DNA from: Cryobacterium sp.
Lineage (GTDB): Bacteria > Actinomycetota > Actinomycetes > Actinomycetales > Microbacteriaceae
NCBI RefSeq assembly: GCF_026786305.1
Contig: NZ_JAJAYI010000086.1
Coordinates: 1 to 64,000, forward strand
DNA: 64,000 nucleotides
Direction: 5' to 3'
Part shown: positions 32,553 through 41,831 of the stretch, piece after piece
Layout of the letters: every line of letters starts with the position of its first letter
Position numbering within the stretch: the stretch's first letter is position 1
Notes under the pieces: model-generated
Database searches by the model: none
The model's input: the letters and a program-made list of their open reading frames with translations, nothing else
What the model was told of the DNA's origin: nothing
Made by a program: the position numbers and the translations under genes

Positions 32553-33679
32553 TGTTTAGCCCAAGCGAGACCCGCACCAACCTGACCACGCCGGGCGCGA
32601 TAGTCAGCCGCCAGTGGCGCGGGGTATTGAACGAATACTCCGACCGACTGAACATCTCGGCCGCGACCCCGATCATCACCCTCGGTGAGGGTGGAACGCC
32701 GCTCATTCCGGCCGCCGCACTCTCCGCGCGCACCGGCGCCAAGGTCTGGATCAAGTTCGAGGGTATGAATCCCACCGGGTCGTTCAAGGACCGCGGCATG
32801 ACCATGGCCGTCTCCAAGGCCGTGGAAGACGGAGCGAAAGTCGTCATCTGCGCCTCAACCGGCAACACCAGCGCCTCCGCTGCCGCGTACGCCGCCCACG
32901 CCGGCATCACCGCCGCCGTGCTGGTGCCCGAGGGCAAGATTGCCATGGGCAAGCTCAGCCAGGCCGTCGCCCACAACGCGCAGCTGCTGCAGGTGCAGGG
33001 TAACTTTGATGACTGCCTCGACATCGCGCGCGAACTCGCCACCAATTACCCGGTGCACCTGGTCAACTCGGTCAACCCCGACCGCATCGAAGGCCAGAAG
33101 ACCGCGGCATTTGAAGTCGTCGAAGTGCTCGGCGACGCCCCCGACTTTCAGTTCGTTCCGGTCGGCAATGCCGGCAACTACACCGCCTACTTTCGCGGCT
33201 ACAGCGAAGAGGTCGCCCGCGGCGCCACCTCGAAGCTGCCGCGCATGTTCGGCTTTCAGGCCTCCGGCAGCGCCCCGATTGTTCTCGGCCACCGTGTCGA
33301 CCACCCCGACACCATCGCCAGCGCCATCCGCATCGGCAATCCGGCGTCGTGGGACCTCGCGCTGAACGCACGTGAGCAGAGCGACGGCTACTTCGGTGCC
33401 ATCACCGACGCGAAGATTCTTGAAGCCCATCGTATTCTCTCGGCCGAGGTCGGTATTTTCGTGGAACCGACATCCGCTATCGGAGTCGCCGGCCTGTTCG
33501 AGCGTGCCGAGGCCGGGTTTATTCCGAAGGGCTCGACCGTGGTCATCACGGTCACCGGTCACGGTCTGAAGGACCCGCAGTGGGCGCTGCGTACCGCCGA
33601 CGGTTCCGACGTTGTGCCCACCATTGTTCCGGTCGACACCGCTGAAATCGCGAGCGTGCTTGGCCTGGCCAAGGCATGA
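32552..33679 (+). CDS. thrC: Threonine synthase
   Basis: 375 residues from ATG 32552, which shares one base with the hom stop and follows GAAGGAG. It converts O-phosphohomoserine to threonine with PLP. The cofactor lysine lies in NPTGSFKDRGMTMAV; ASTGNTSASAAAYAAHAG, VPVGNAGNYTAYFRGY and FVEPTSAIGVAGLFE are conserved. This is the short form without an N-terminal extension, as in other actinobacteria. Its stop overlaps the thrB ATG (ATGA). A threonine-synthase-like paralogue sits at 8846. Confidence 0.96.
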   Translation: MFSPSETRTNLTTPGAIVSRQWRGVLNEYSDRLNISAATPIITLGEGGTPLIPAAALSARTGAKVWIKFEGMNPTGSFKDRGMTMAVSKAVEDGAKVVICASTGNTSASAAAYAAHAGITAAVLVPEGKIAMGKLSQAVAHNAQLLQVQGNFDDCLDIARELATNYPVHLVNSVNPDRIEGQKTAAFEVVEVLGDAPDFQFVPVGNAGNYTAYFRGYSEEVARGATSKLPRMFGFQASGSAPIVLGHRVDHPDTIASAIRIGNPASWDLALNAREQSDGYFGAITDAKILEAHRILSAEVGIFVEPTSAIGVAGLFERAEAGFIPKGSTVVITVTGHGLKDPQWALRTADGSDVVPTIVPVDTAEIASVLGLAKA

Positions 33680-34623
33680 CCAGGCCCGTTTCGCTGATCG
33701 GCCGCGCGGTATCGGTGCAGGTGCCGGCCACGACGGCCAACCTCGGTCCCGGCTTCGACACTCTCGGTCTGGCGCTGGCCAAGTACGACAAGCTTGAGGT
33801 GACCGTGCGCAGCGAACCCGGCGTGTTCGTCGAGGTGCACGGCGTCGGTGCCGGTCTGGTACCCACCGACGAGAGCAACCTCGTCGTGCGGGCGATCATT
33901 CACACCTTCAAAGCCGTCGGTCAGCCCATGCCCGGGCTCAACATCGTCGCGTACAACGTCATTCCGCACGGGCGCGGCCTCGGCTCCTCCGGCGCAGCCA
34001 TAGTGTCGGGCATCATGGCGGCGAAGGGACTGCTCGAGGGAATCGTTGACATCGACGCCGAAATGCTGCTCGTGCTCGCCACCGAGATGGAAGGTCACCC
34101 CGATAATGTCGCCCCGGCGCTGTTTGGCGGCCTGACCATTGCCTGGACCACCCCGGAGGGCCCGCGCCACAAAAAACTCATGGTGCATCGCGGTGTCAAG
34201 CCGCTCGTGGTCGTGCCCGCGCAGGAGATGTCCACCGCTCTCGCACGCAGTCTGCAGCCGGCCTCGGTGCCACATGAAGACGCCGTCTTCAACCTGTCGC
34301 GATCCGCGCTGCTGATCGCCGCGCTCATCCAGAGCCCGGAACTGCTGCTCGCCGCGACCGAAGACAAACTGCACCAGAGCTACCGCGCCGCCGCCATGCC
34401 GGAGACGAACAAACTCATCACCCTGCTGCGCGCCGCCGGCTTCGCGGCCGTCGTGTCCGGTGCCGGGCCATCGATTCTCGTGCTCGCGAGCGACCCTGGA
34501 CAGCGCCTGGTCGCTGCCGAACTCGTCGCGAGCCAATCCGAGACCCCCTGGCGTGCCCTCATGCTCGCCGTTGATGTACAGGGTGCGACCGTGCATCCGC
34601 TCACCCAGGAGAACGCCGCGTAG
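33676..34623 (+). CDS. thrB: Homoserine kinase
   Basis: 315 residues, GHMP kinase family. It phosphorylates homoserine for ThrC. Motif 1 is VQVPATTANLGPGFDTLGLA; the ATP-binding motif is NVIPHGRGLGSSGAAIVSGI; motif 3 is FAAVVSGAGPSILVLAS. It is the last gene of the aspartate-family operon; the start overlaps the thrC stop by four bases. A strong hairpin begins 13 bp after the stop. Confidence 0.96.
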   Translation: MTRPVSLIGRAVSVQVPATTANLGPGFDTLGLALAKYDKLEVTVRSEPGVFVEVHGVGAGLVPTDESNLVVRAIIHTFKAVGQPMPGLNIVAYNVIPHGRGLGSSGAAIVSGIMAAKGLLEGIVDIDAEMLLVLATEMEGHPDNVAPALFGGLTIAWTTPEGPRHKKLMVHRGVKPLVVVPAQEMSTALARSLQPASVPHEDAVFNLSRSALLIAALIQSPELLLAATEDKLHQSYRAAAMPETNKLITLLRAAGFAAVVSGAGPSILVLASDPGQRLVAAELVASQSETPWRALMLAVDVQGATVHPLTQENAA

Positions 34624-34635
34624 CGAGCGTTCCGA

Positions 34636-34668
34636 TCGAGCCAACGTGCCGCACGCACGTCGGCTCGA
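34636..34668 (+). terminator. Strong hairpin after thrB
   Basis: Arms TCGAGCC-A-ACGTGC and GCACGT-C-GGCTCGA form a 13-bp stem with one A/C mismatch and loop CGCAC. There is no following T-run, so it is an L-shaped or Rho-assisted type terminator, or part of the rho leader. TAGGGT at 34684-34689 just after it could be the -10 box of rho. Confidence 0.6.
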
Positions 34669-34896
34669 CTGGCGGGGGAGTGCTAGGGTAAGGGTGCACC
34701 CGATAGCAACCGCCCACGGCGACACCCTCTCCGGTGCATTCCCTTTACCTCACTGCTATTGCGATTTCGTGCGTAGCTGTGCGTGTTTACACCAATCCCC
34801 TCCATTTGTCGGATTGGATCACCCGCAGCGCATTCGTCGCTGCACACATCTCTCCTGGCCTGAATTTTCGTTCGGCAGGGGAAAGGAACCCCCTTC

Positions 34897-37344
34897 GTGA
34901 CTGATGTCAACCTCCGCGCCGCTGGCTCGGACCTTCCTCGCCTGAGTGCCCTTCGCGTGTCCGAGCTTCAGGCTCTGGCCCTTGAACTGGGAATCTCCGG
35001 CGCTTCCAAACTTCGTAAAGGAGAACTCGTGGACGCGATCACCACGGCTCGGTCCGGCACCGATCAGGCCAGTGCCGCTGCTCCGGTCGAGGCTGCTCCG
35101 GTCGAGGCTGCACCGGTCGAGGCTGCACCGGTCGAGGCTGCACCGATGGATAGCCTCGCCGAGGCGATCGATACCGCCCCGCGCAAGCGTGCACCGCGTC
35201 GTGCCAGCACCAACACCGCCGCTCCCGCCAAGTCCCACGTCAATGCCGACGCCAGCACCGGATTCGGCATCATCCTGCCCGACGCACCGGCCGCCGGCTC
35301 TCGTATCGCGCGCAACGCCCGCAATGTCGTGGCGGCACCAGTGGATGGCGCGGCATCCGCTTCAGAGAGCTCCGCACCCGATACCGACAAGCCGGTTCGC
35401 CAGGCGCGCAAGCGCGTGCAGGTCGCACCCGTGCACCTCGATGACGCCGCCGCAGTGGTTGCCGACTCCGCCGATGCTCCTGCTGAGACCCTCGCCGACT
35501 CACCGGCTCCGGACGCACCGGCCCCTCGCCGCGCGTCCCGTCGCGCTTCGTCGCAGCGCACCGCCGCTGTGACTCCCTCCGAGTCGCCCGCAGGGTTTGA
35601 CGGAGTGGCTGTCGAGGTTGCAGCCACCGACGCGCTCGAGGTGTCGACCGACGCACCAGCTGATGCACAGGTCGAATCAACCGACGAGTCGATCGACACA
35701 GCGGCCCCCCGCCAGGGCCGCAGCCGCAGCCGCAGCCGCGGGGGCGCTGACCGCGCGCAGGCTGCTGACCGCAACCAGGGTGAGAACGCCCCGGCCACCG
35801 ATCGCCAAAACAGCCAGAACAGCCAGAACAGTCAGAACAGTCAGAACAGCCAGAACAACCAGAACGACCGCGGTCAGAACGACCGTAACCAGAACGGCAC
35901 CAACGACGAGGGCATGACGCGGGCGCAGAGCCAGCGTCAGGCTCGCAACGAGCGCAACCAGGAGCGCAATCAGGAGCGTGCCCAAGCGCAGGCCGACCGC
36001 AACCAGGGCCAGAACGACCGGGGCCAGGACCGGAACCAGGACCGTAATCAGGGTCAGAACGACCGTGGCCAGGACCGGAACCAGCTCGACGACGACCTGA
36101 ACGGCCGCGGCAACCGCAACCGGTACCGTGACCGCAAGCGTCGCGGCCCGAACCAGGGCGATGACTTCGAACCCGAGGTCAACGACGACGACGTTCTCAT
36201 TCCCGTCGCGGGCATCCTCGACGTGCTCGACAACTACGCCTTCGTCCGCACCTCCGGCTACTTGCCCGGTGCGAGCGACGTCTACGTCTCGCTGGGCCAG
36301 GTCAAGAAGTACAACCTGCGCAAGGGTGACGCCGTCGTCGGCTCCATTCGCCAGCCGCACGAGGGCGACCAGTCCGGGCGTCAGAAGTACAACGCCATCG
36401 TCAAGGTTGACTCGATCAACGGGCAGACCGTTGAGGAGGCCGCGACCCGCGTCGACTTCCACAAGCTCACGCCGTTGTACCCGACGGAACGCCTGCGCCT
36501 CGAAACCGAGCCCGGAAAGCTCACCCAGCGCATAATCGACCTTGTCGCCCCGATCGGCAAGGGGCAGCGCGGTCTGATCGTCGCACCCCCCAAGGCCGGC
36601 AAGACCATCGTCATGCAGCAGATCGCGAACGCCATCGCCACCAACAACCCCGAGGTGCACCTCATGGTCGTCCTGGTCGATGAGCGACCCGAAGAGGTCA
36701 CCGACATGCAGCGCACGGTGAAGGGTGAGGTCATCGCCTCCACCTTCGACCGTCCAGCCGAAGACCACACCACGGTCGCCGAGCTCGCCATCGAGCGCGC
36801 CAAGCGTCTGGTCGAACTGGGCCACGACGTCGTCGTACTGCTCGACTCGATCACCCGCCTGGGCCGTGCCTACAACTTGGTGGCACCTGCCTCCGGTCGT
36901 ATCCTCTCGGGCGGCGTCGACGCATCCGCTCTGTATCCGCCAAAGCGTTTCTTCGGTGCGGCTCGCAACATCGAGAACGGTGGCTCGCTCACCATCCTCG
37001 CCTCCGCGCTCGTGGAGACCGGCTCCAAAATGGACGAGGTCATCTTCGAGGAGTTCAAGGGCACCGGCAACATGGAACTGCGGCTGTCACGCCAGCTGGC
37101 CGACAAGCGCATCTTCCCCGCCGTTGACGTGAACGCATCGGGTACCCGGCGCGAAGAAATGCTGATGAGCGCCGATGAAGTCAAGGTCACCTGGAAGCTG
37201 CGTCGCGCCCTCGCCGGGCTTGAGCAGCAGCAGGCGCTCGAACTCATCCTCGGCCGTCTCAAGGAGACCTCCTCGAACGTAGAATTCCTCATGCAGGTTC
37301 AGAAGTCGATGCCGACCCTGAACGGGTCAGACAAGGACAAATAA
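34897..37344 (+). CDS. rho: Transcription termination factor Rho, with long disordered insertion
   Basis: 815 residues, nearly twice the 420 of E. coli Rho, as in other actinobacteria. The N-terminal Rho-N helix domain ([31 protein letters not shown]) is followed by about 380 residues of low complexity: four AAPVE repeats, Ala/Pro/Thr-rich stretches and Asn/Gln/Arg-rich repeats (NSQ units, then [10 protein letters not shown]). The conserved core starts near residue 430: cold-shock RNA-binding part ([20 protein letters not shown]), Walker [13 protein letters not shown], Walker [20 protein letters not shown] loops and C-terminus. The RNA-dependent helicase ends transcripts. GTG start. prfA starts in its stop codon. 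Confidence 0.97.
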   Translation: MTDVNLRAAGSDLPRLSALRVSELQALALELGISGASKLRKGELVDAITTARSGTDQASAAAPVEAAPVEAAPVEAAPVEAAPMDSLAEAIDTAPRKRAPRRASTNTAAPAKSHVNADASTGFGIILPDAPAAGSRIARNARNVVAAPVDGAASASESSAPDTDKPVRQARKRVQVAPVHLDDAAAVVADSADAPAETLADSPAPDAPAPRRASRRASSQRTAAVTPSESPAGFDGVAVEVAATDALEVSTDAPADAQVESTDESIDTAAPRQGRSRSRSRGGADRAQAADRNQGENAPATDRQNSQNSQNSQNSQNSQNNQNDRGQNDRNQNGTNDEGMTRAQSQRQARNERNQERNQERAQAQADRNQGQNDRGQDRNQDRNQGQNDRGQDRNQLDDDLNGRGNRNRYRDRKRRGPNQGDDFEPEVNDDDVLIPVAGILDVLDNYAFVRTSGYLPGASDVYVSLGQVKKYNLRKGDAVVGSIRQPHEGDQSGRQKYNAIVKVDSINGQTVEEAATRVDFHKLTPLYPTERLRLETEPGKLTQRIIDLVAPIGKGQRGLIVAPPKAGKTIVMQQIANAIATNNPEVHLMVVLVDERPEEVTDMQRTVKGEVIASTFDRPAEDHTTVAELAIERAKRLVELGHDVVVLLDSITRLGRAYNLVAPASGRILSGGVDASALYPPKRFFGAARNIENGGSLTILASALVETGSKMDEVIFEEFKGTGNMELRLSRQLADKRIFPAVDVNASGTRREEMLMSADEVKVTWKLRRALAGLEQQQALELILGRLKETSSNVEFLMQVQKSMPTLNGSDKDK
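35077..35145 (+). repeat. rho: 15-bp tandem repeats coding AAPVE in rho
   Basis: Four full copies and a partial fifth of GCTGCNCCGGTCGAG (N is T in copies 1-2 and A in copies 3-4) encode [20 protein letters not shown]. In-frame length changes here would be tolerated. Confidence 0.9.
35809..35862 (+). repeat. rho: 9-bp tandem repeats coding NSQ in rho
   Basis: About six copies of AACAGYCAG (Y is C or T; the last is AACAACCAG) encode [18 protein letters not shown] within the disordered insertion. A longer imperfect duplication coding [13 protein letters not shown] follows at about 36000-36085. Confidence 0.9.
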
Positions 37345-38423
37345 TGTTCGAATCCGTCCTCACGCTGCTGGCCGAGCACGACGACCTGCAGTCACAGTTG
37401 GCGGATCCGGAGCTGCACGCGAATCCGGCCCGTTCGAAGAAGGTCAACCGGCGCTACGCCGAGCTGAGCCGCATCATCGCGGCGTACCACGTGTGGAAAG
37501 AGGTCGACGATAATCTTGAAGCCGCTCGTGAACTCGCCGATGAAGATGCTGCCTTCGCCGAGGAGATCCCGGATCTCGTGGAACAGCAGGGCGTTGCGGC
37601 CGAGAAGCTGCGGCGCTTGCTGATTCCGCGCGACGAACTCGACGCCCGTGACGTCATCATGGAAATCAAGATGGGGGAGGGCGGTGCCGAATCGGCACTG
37701 TTCGCCGCTGATCTCCTGCGCATGTACCTGCACTACGCCGAGTCGAATCGCTGGAAGACCGAGATCATCGAGCAGACCTCGAGCGATCTCGGCGGAATCA
37801 AGGATATCCAGCTCGCGATCAAGGGATCGTCGAGCGACCCGGCCGAGGGCGTGTGGGCCCACCTGAAATACGAGGGCGGCGTGCACCGCGTACAGCGTGT
37901 TCCGGCGACCGAGTCGCAGGGACGCATTCACACCTCCGCAGCCGGCGTGCTCGTCTTCCCGGAGGTCGACGAACCCGAAGAGGTCGAGTTGCACCCGAAC
38001 GACCTCAAAATCGATGTCTACCGGTCGAGCGGCCCGGGCGGCCAATCGGTCAACACGACCGACTCGGCTGTACGCATCACCCATCTTCCGACCGGAATCG
38101 TGGTCGCGATGCAGAACGAGAAGTCCCAGCTGCAGAACAAGGAAGCGGGCATGCGTGTGCTGCGTGCCCGGGTTCTGGCCCGCCAGCAGGAAGAGATCGA
38201 CGCGGCGGCGAGCCTGGTGCGCAAGGGGCAGATCCGTACGATGGATCGCTCAGAACGCATCCGCACGTACAATTTTCCGGAGAACCGCATCGCCGATCAC
38301 CGCACCGGCTACAAGGCGTACAACCTGGACGCCGTGATGAACGGAGCTCTCGGCCCCGTCATCGACTCCTGCATCCACGCCGATGAGGAAACCCGTCTGG
38401 CCGAGCTCGGCGACCCCGAGTAG
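37344..38423 (+). CDS. prfA: Peptide chain release factor 1
   Basis: 359 residues. It recognises UAA and UAG and triggers peptide release. The catalytic GGQ lies in [17 protein letters not shown], and the codon-recognition PxT motif is PAT in [18 protein letters not shown]. The ATG uses the last A of the rho TAA. The methyltransferase prmC, which modifies this GGQ, usually follows directly in actinobacteria; here it is 1.66 kb away, beyond an inverted cysK-cysE pair. Confidence 0.97.
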   Translation: MFESVLTLLAEHDDLQSQLADPELHANPARSKKVNRRYAELSRIIAAYHVWKEVDDNLEAARELADEDAAFAEEIPDLVEQQGVAAEKLRRLLIPRDELDARDVIMEIKMGEGGAESALFAADLLRMYLHYAESNRWKTEIIEQTSSDLGGIKDIQLAIKGSSSDPAEGVWAHLKYEGGVHRVQRVPATESQGRIHTSAAGVLVFPEVDEPEEVELHPNDLKIDVYRSSGPGGQSVNTTDSAVRITHLPTGIVVAMQNEKSQLQNKEAGMRVLRARVLARQQEEIDAAASLVRKGQIRTMDRSERIRTYNFPENRIADHRTGYKAYNLDAVMNGALGPVIDSCIHADEETRLAELGDPE

Positions 38424-38436
38424 CCGGCGAATTGGG

Positions 38437-39024
38437 TCAGAGGTAGTATTCGGGTTCGACGGTGCCTCCCCGGGCCGACTCCACCGTCGCGGGGGTTTGC
38501 GGGCGAATCGTCGCCGGTACGCCCACCAGCAGCGACCGCGGCGGGGCGTCCTTGGTCACGACCGCGTTCGAGCCGATCGTGCTCCACGCCCCGATCGTGA
38601 TCGGGCCGAGCACCTTGGCTCCCGCACCCACCGTGACGCCATCGTCGAGAAACGGATGCCTCCGCACCCCACGCGCATGCCCGTGACGGCTCTTACCACC
38701 CAGCGTCACCCCGTGGTAGAGCATCACGTCCTTACCGAGCACGGCCGTTTCACCGATCACGACACCCATGCCGTGGTCGATGAACAGGCGGCGCCCGATC
38801 GTTGCGCCCGGATGAATCTCAATTCCGGTCAGAAACCGGGTCACCTGCGATACCAGGCGGGCTGGCAGGTGCTGCCCGGCCCGCCAGAGTCGATTCGCAA
38901 CCCGATACGACCAGACTGCGTGCAGCCCGCTGTAGGCGAGAAAGACCTCGATGTTGCTCCGCGCAGCGGGGTCGTGGGCGCGCGCGGCCGCAATGTCTTC
39001 ACGGATGCGTGAAAAAGGATTCAT
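38437..39024 (-). CDS. cysE: Serine O-acetyltransferase
   Basis: 195 residues. It acetylates serine with acetyl-CoA for cysteine synthesis. A short N-terminal helical domain ([20 protein letters not shown]) is followed by hexapeptide repeats forming a left-handed beta helix: [64 protein letters not shown] and YHGVTLGG hold the active-site histidines. It is the second gene of a minus-strand cysK-cysE pair (36 bp gap). It is the short bacterial form lacking the long N-terminal domain of E. coli CysE. It converges on prfA (13 bp between the stops). Confidence 0.95.
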   Translation of the reverse strand: MNPFSRIREDIAAARAHDPAARSNIEVFLAYSGLHAVWSYRVANRLWRAGQHLPARLVSQVTRFLTGIEIHPGATIGRRLFIDHGMGVVIGETAVLGKDVMLYHGVTLGGKSRHGHARGVRRHPFLDDGVTVGAGAKVLGPITIGAWSTIGSNAVVTKDAPPRSLLVGVPATIRPQTPATVESARGGTVEPEYYL

Positions 39025-39060
39025 GTAGGCAGAGACAGCATTCTCGTAGTCCCGCAGGTC

Positions 39061-39996
39061 TTAGTCCAGCAGGTCTTCGTACAGCACGGTCGAAATGTAC
39101 CGCTCGCCGAAGCCGGGAATGATGACGACGATGGTCTTGCCAGCGTTCTCGGGCAGTTTTGCCTGCTCGAGCGCGGCCCAGACGGCGGCGCCGCAGGAGA
39201 TGCCGCCGAGGATGCCTTCCTCGGTGCCGAGTGCGCGTGCCGTGGCGAGGGAGTCGGCCAGCGTCACATCGGTGATCGAGTCGTAGACCTTGCGGTCCAG
39301 GACTTCCGGCACGAAGTTTGCGCCCAGACCCTGAATCTTGTGCGGACCGGGGGTACCGCCGGTCAGGATGGGGGAGTCGATGGGCTCAACACCGACGACC
39401 TTGAGGCCCGGCTTTTGCTCCTTGAGGTAGCCGCCGGCTCCGGAGATGGTGCCGCCGGTGCCGATGCCCGCGACAAGAATGTCAACGGCACCCTCGGTGT
39501 CATTCCAGATCTCCACGCCGGTAGTCGCGCGGTGGATGGCCGGGTTGGCCGGATTCGTGAACTGGCTGGCGAGTATGGCGCCCGGCGTGTTCGCGACGAT
39601 CTCGGCGGCCTTTTCGACCGCGCCGCGCATGCCATCGGCTCCCGCGGTGAGCTCGATTTTGGCGCCGTAGGCGCGCATCATGACGCGGCGTTCCTTGCTC
39701 ATGGTTTCGGGCATCGCCAGAATGACCGTGTAGCCGCGGGCGGCACCGACCATGGCGAGGGCGATGCCCGTGTTGCCGCTGGTCGCTTCGACGATGGTGC
39801 CGCCGGGCCCCAGCGAACCGTCCTTCTCGGCCGCATTGATCATCGCAACACCGATGCGGTCCTTCACGCTGCTGGAAGGATTATAGAACTCGAGCTTGGC
39901 GAGTACGGTCGCGCCGAGGCCTGTGGTCAAACGGTTCAGTTTGACGAGGGGGGTCCCACCAACGGCTTCGGTGATATCGGAATAGATCTTTGGCAC
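39061..39996 (-). CDS. cysK: Cysteine synthase A (O-acetylserine sulfhydrylase)
   Basis: 311 residues. PLP-dependent synthesis of cysteine from O-acetylserine and sulfide. The PLP lysine is in FYNPSSSVKDRIGVAMI; EATSGNTGIALAMVGAARGY, GIGTGGTISGAGGYLKEQKP and GISCGAAVWAAL are diagnostic. The C-terminus normally docks the CysE tail, and CysE here ends in an acidic/aromatic tail (EPEYYL) rather than the usual Ile. The gene faces prmC divergently (85 bp between starts). Confidence 0.95.
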   Translation of the reverse strand: MPKIYSDITEAVGGTPLVKLNRLTTGLGATVLAKLEFYNPSSSVKDRIGVAMINAAEKDGSLGPGGTIVEATSGNTGIALAMVGAARGYTVILAMPETMSKERRVMMRAYGAKIELTAGADGMRGAVEKAAEIVANTPGAILASQFTNPANPAIHRATTGVEIWNDTEGAVDILVAGIGTGGTISGAGGYLKEQKPGLKVVGVEPIDSPILTGGTPGPHKIQGLGANFVPEVLDRKVYDSITDVTLADSLATARALGTEEGILGGISCGAAVWAALEQAKLPENAGKTIVVIIPGFGERYISTVLYEDLLD

Positions 39997-40081
39997 GAGG
40001 GCAACTTTCGTTCGGTGGAAAAGGCCGAGTCCAGCCTATGTCCCCCGGCTGAATAGCGGTCGGTGAGTTACATTTCAGTAC

Positions 40082-40966
40082 GTGCCTTCTTCAGATTCTG
40101 CCCTACCCCCCACCCTGCGCTCCTTACGAAACCGAGCGATCAGCCTGCTCACCGCGGCCGGCATCTCCGACCCCGAGGTCGATGCCGACCTGTTGATCGG
40201 CCACGTACTCGGGCAGAGCCGCGGCGAGGTGCAGGCCGGCAGCTTCCTGAATCGGACCATCAGCCACGCGGATGCCGCCACCATCGACACCCTGCTTGCC
40301 CGCCGCAGCACACGCGAACCCCTCCAGCACATCACCGGCCGCGCCCCGTTCCGCTCCCTCGCCCTGAACGTGGGGCCGGGGGTGTTCGTGCCGCGCCCCG
40401 AAACCGAGCAGGTCGCCCAGTTCGCCATCGACGCGCTGCGCTCCATGCCCGATCCAGAGCCGATCGGCGTCGACCTCGGCACCGGAAGCGGCGCAATCGC
40501 CCTGGTCCTGGCCACCGAGGTGCCGCACGCGCGCATTTTCGCGATTGAAAACTCGCCGGAGGCCTTCCCCTGGACCACTCGTAACTTCGAGGAGATCGGA
40601 GCGCGTAACGCCACCCTCGTCTTCGGCGACCTCGCCGACGCGTTCGTCGAACTCGACGGTACGGTCGCCGTCGTCATCTCGAATCCGCCCTACATTCCCG
40701 CGGATGCGATTCCCCGCGACCCCGAGGTGCGCCTGTTTGATCCCGCCCACGCCCTGTTCGGCGGTGTCGACGGCCTCGACGTGGTACGCAGCGTATCGGC
40801 AACCGGCCTGCGCCTGCTGCGCCCCGGCGGTGTGCTCGTGATCGAGCACGGCGAACTGCAGGGCGCCGCGATACGGGAGTTGCTCACGAACGATGGCTGG
40901 CGTGCACCAGCCACCCACCGCGATTACACCAGCCGCGACCGGGCCACCACCGCGCTGCGCCCTTAA
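40082..40966 (+). CDS. prmC: Release factor glutamine methyltransferase
   Basis: 294 residues from GTG 40082. It methylates the GGQ glutamine of release factors using SAM. The N-terminal helical domain includes LQHITGRAPFRSLALNVGPG and VFVPRPETE. The SAM motif is GVDLGTGSGAIALVLA, and the catalytic NPPY is in VVISNPPYIPADAIP. It is followed by the sua5 gene after 49 bp, the conserved order for actinobacteria. Confidence 0.95.
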   Translation: MPSSDSALPPTLRSLRNRAISLLTAAGISDPEVDADLLIGHVLGQSRGEVQAGSFLNRTISHADAATIDTLLARRSTREPLQHITGRAPFRSLALNVGPGVFVPRPETEQVAQFAIDALRSMPDPEPIGVDLGTGSGAIALVLATEVPHARIFAIENSPEAFPWTTRNFEEIGARNATLVFGDLADAFVELDGTVAVVISNPPYIPADAIPRDPEVRLFDPAHALFGGVDGLDVVRSVSATGLRLLRPGGVLVIEHGELQGAAIRELLTNDGWRAPATHRDYTSRDRATTALRP

Positions 40967-41015
40967 ACCGCCCGCATCCGCTCTTCACAACCGCGCTGAG
41001 TTAGAATTACCGGAA

Positions 41016-41828
41016 ATGACACGTATCTACGATTGCACGAGCGACTCGGAAACGAGCGAGTCTGACTACGCGGCGCACATCACACTGGCGCGCGCGGCCA
41101 TCGGCCGCGGGGCGCTCGTGGTCATCCCCACCGATACGGTTTACGGTGTGGCCGCTGACGCGTTCAACGCCGAGGCGGTGCAGCTGCTCCTCGATGCGAA
41201 GGGCCGCAGCCGTCAGTCGCCGCCGCCCGTTCTCATTCCCAGCATTCCCACCCTCGACGCTCTCGCCGTCGACGTGCCGCAGCCGGTGCGCGACCTGGTC
41301 GCGGCGTTCTGGCCGGGTGGATTGACGATCATCGTCAATGCCCAGCCCTCGCTGGTCTGGGATCTGGGTGAAACCCGCGGCACCGTGGCGCTGCGCATGC
41401 CGAGCAACCAAATCGCGCTCGACCTGCTCGCCGAAACCGGCCCGCTCGCCGTATCGAGCGCCAACCTCAGCGGAATGCCCGCAACCCGTGACGCGCAATC
41501 CGCCGAAGCGGCGCTCGGCGAGAGCATCGACGTCTACCTCGACGGCGGCACGGCCGGCGGCACCTATGAAAGCGCGTTCGGCCAATCGGGAGACGGCTCG
41601 TCGACGATTGTTGACGCCACCGGGTTCGAAACCAACGGCGGTTTCCTCCATATCGTACGCAGCGGCGTCATCTCCCGAGACGCACTCCTGGCCGTCGTGG
41701 GCGACGTGCTGGCGGCCGCACCGGCTATTCCCGGAACACCGGCAGAACCGGTTGATGCGGATGCGACACCCACCATCGCCGCACCGTCCCAAGACGAATC
41801 TCAGGGCGAAACGGATGCCAGCCGGTAG
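41016..41828 (+). CDS. Threonylcarbamoyl-AMP synthase (Sua5/YciO/YrdC)
   Basis: 270 residues from ATG 41016; the frame extends upstream over prmC but without similarity. It makes threonylcarbamoyl-AMP for the t6A37 modification of ANN-decoding tRNAs. YrdC-domain markers are VIPTDTVYGVAADAFN, the KGRSRQSPPPVLIPS loop, VAAFWPGGLTIIVN, VALRMPSN and AVSSANLSGMPAT. The last 60 residues are an Ala/Pro/Asp-rich tail that is not part of the domain. It sits between prmC and the WecA-type gene, as in other actinobacteria. Confidence 0.93.
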   Translation: MTRIYDCTSDSETSESDYAAHITLARAAIGRGALVVIPTDTVYGVAADAFNAEAVQLLLDAKGRSRQSPPPVLIPSIPTLDALAVDVPQPVRDLVAAFWPGGLTIIVNAQPSLVWDLGETRGTVALRMPSNQIALDLLAETGPLAVSSANLSGMPATRDAQSAEAALGESIDVYLDGGTAGGTYESAFGQSGDGSSTIVDATGFETNGGFLHIVRSGVISRDALLAVVGDVLAAAPAIPGTPAEPVDADATPTIAAPSQDESQGETDASR

Positions 41829-41831
41829 ACC

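Noticed and set aside
35809-36085. Short regular repeats considered as a CRISPR-like array
   Set aside because: Units are 9 bp or imperfect and translate as NSQ/NDRGQ inside rho; no spacers.
35677-36825. 382-codon antisense frame opposite rho
   Set aside because: Val/Leu-rich reverse translation of the Asn/Gln/Arg repeats; hydrophobic look is an artefact of the complement.
40063-40548. 161-codon frame overlapping prmC
   Set aside because: Arg/Pro/His-rich shadow in another phase of prmC, no motif.
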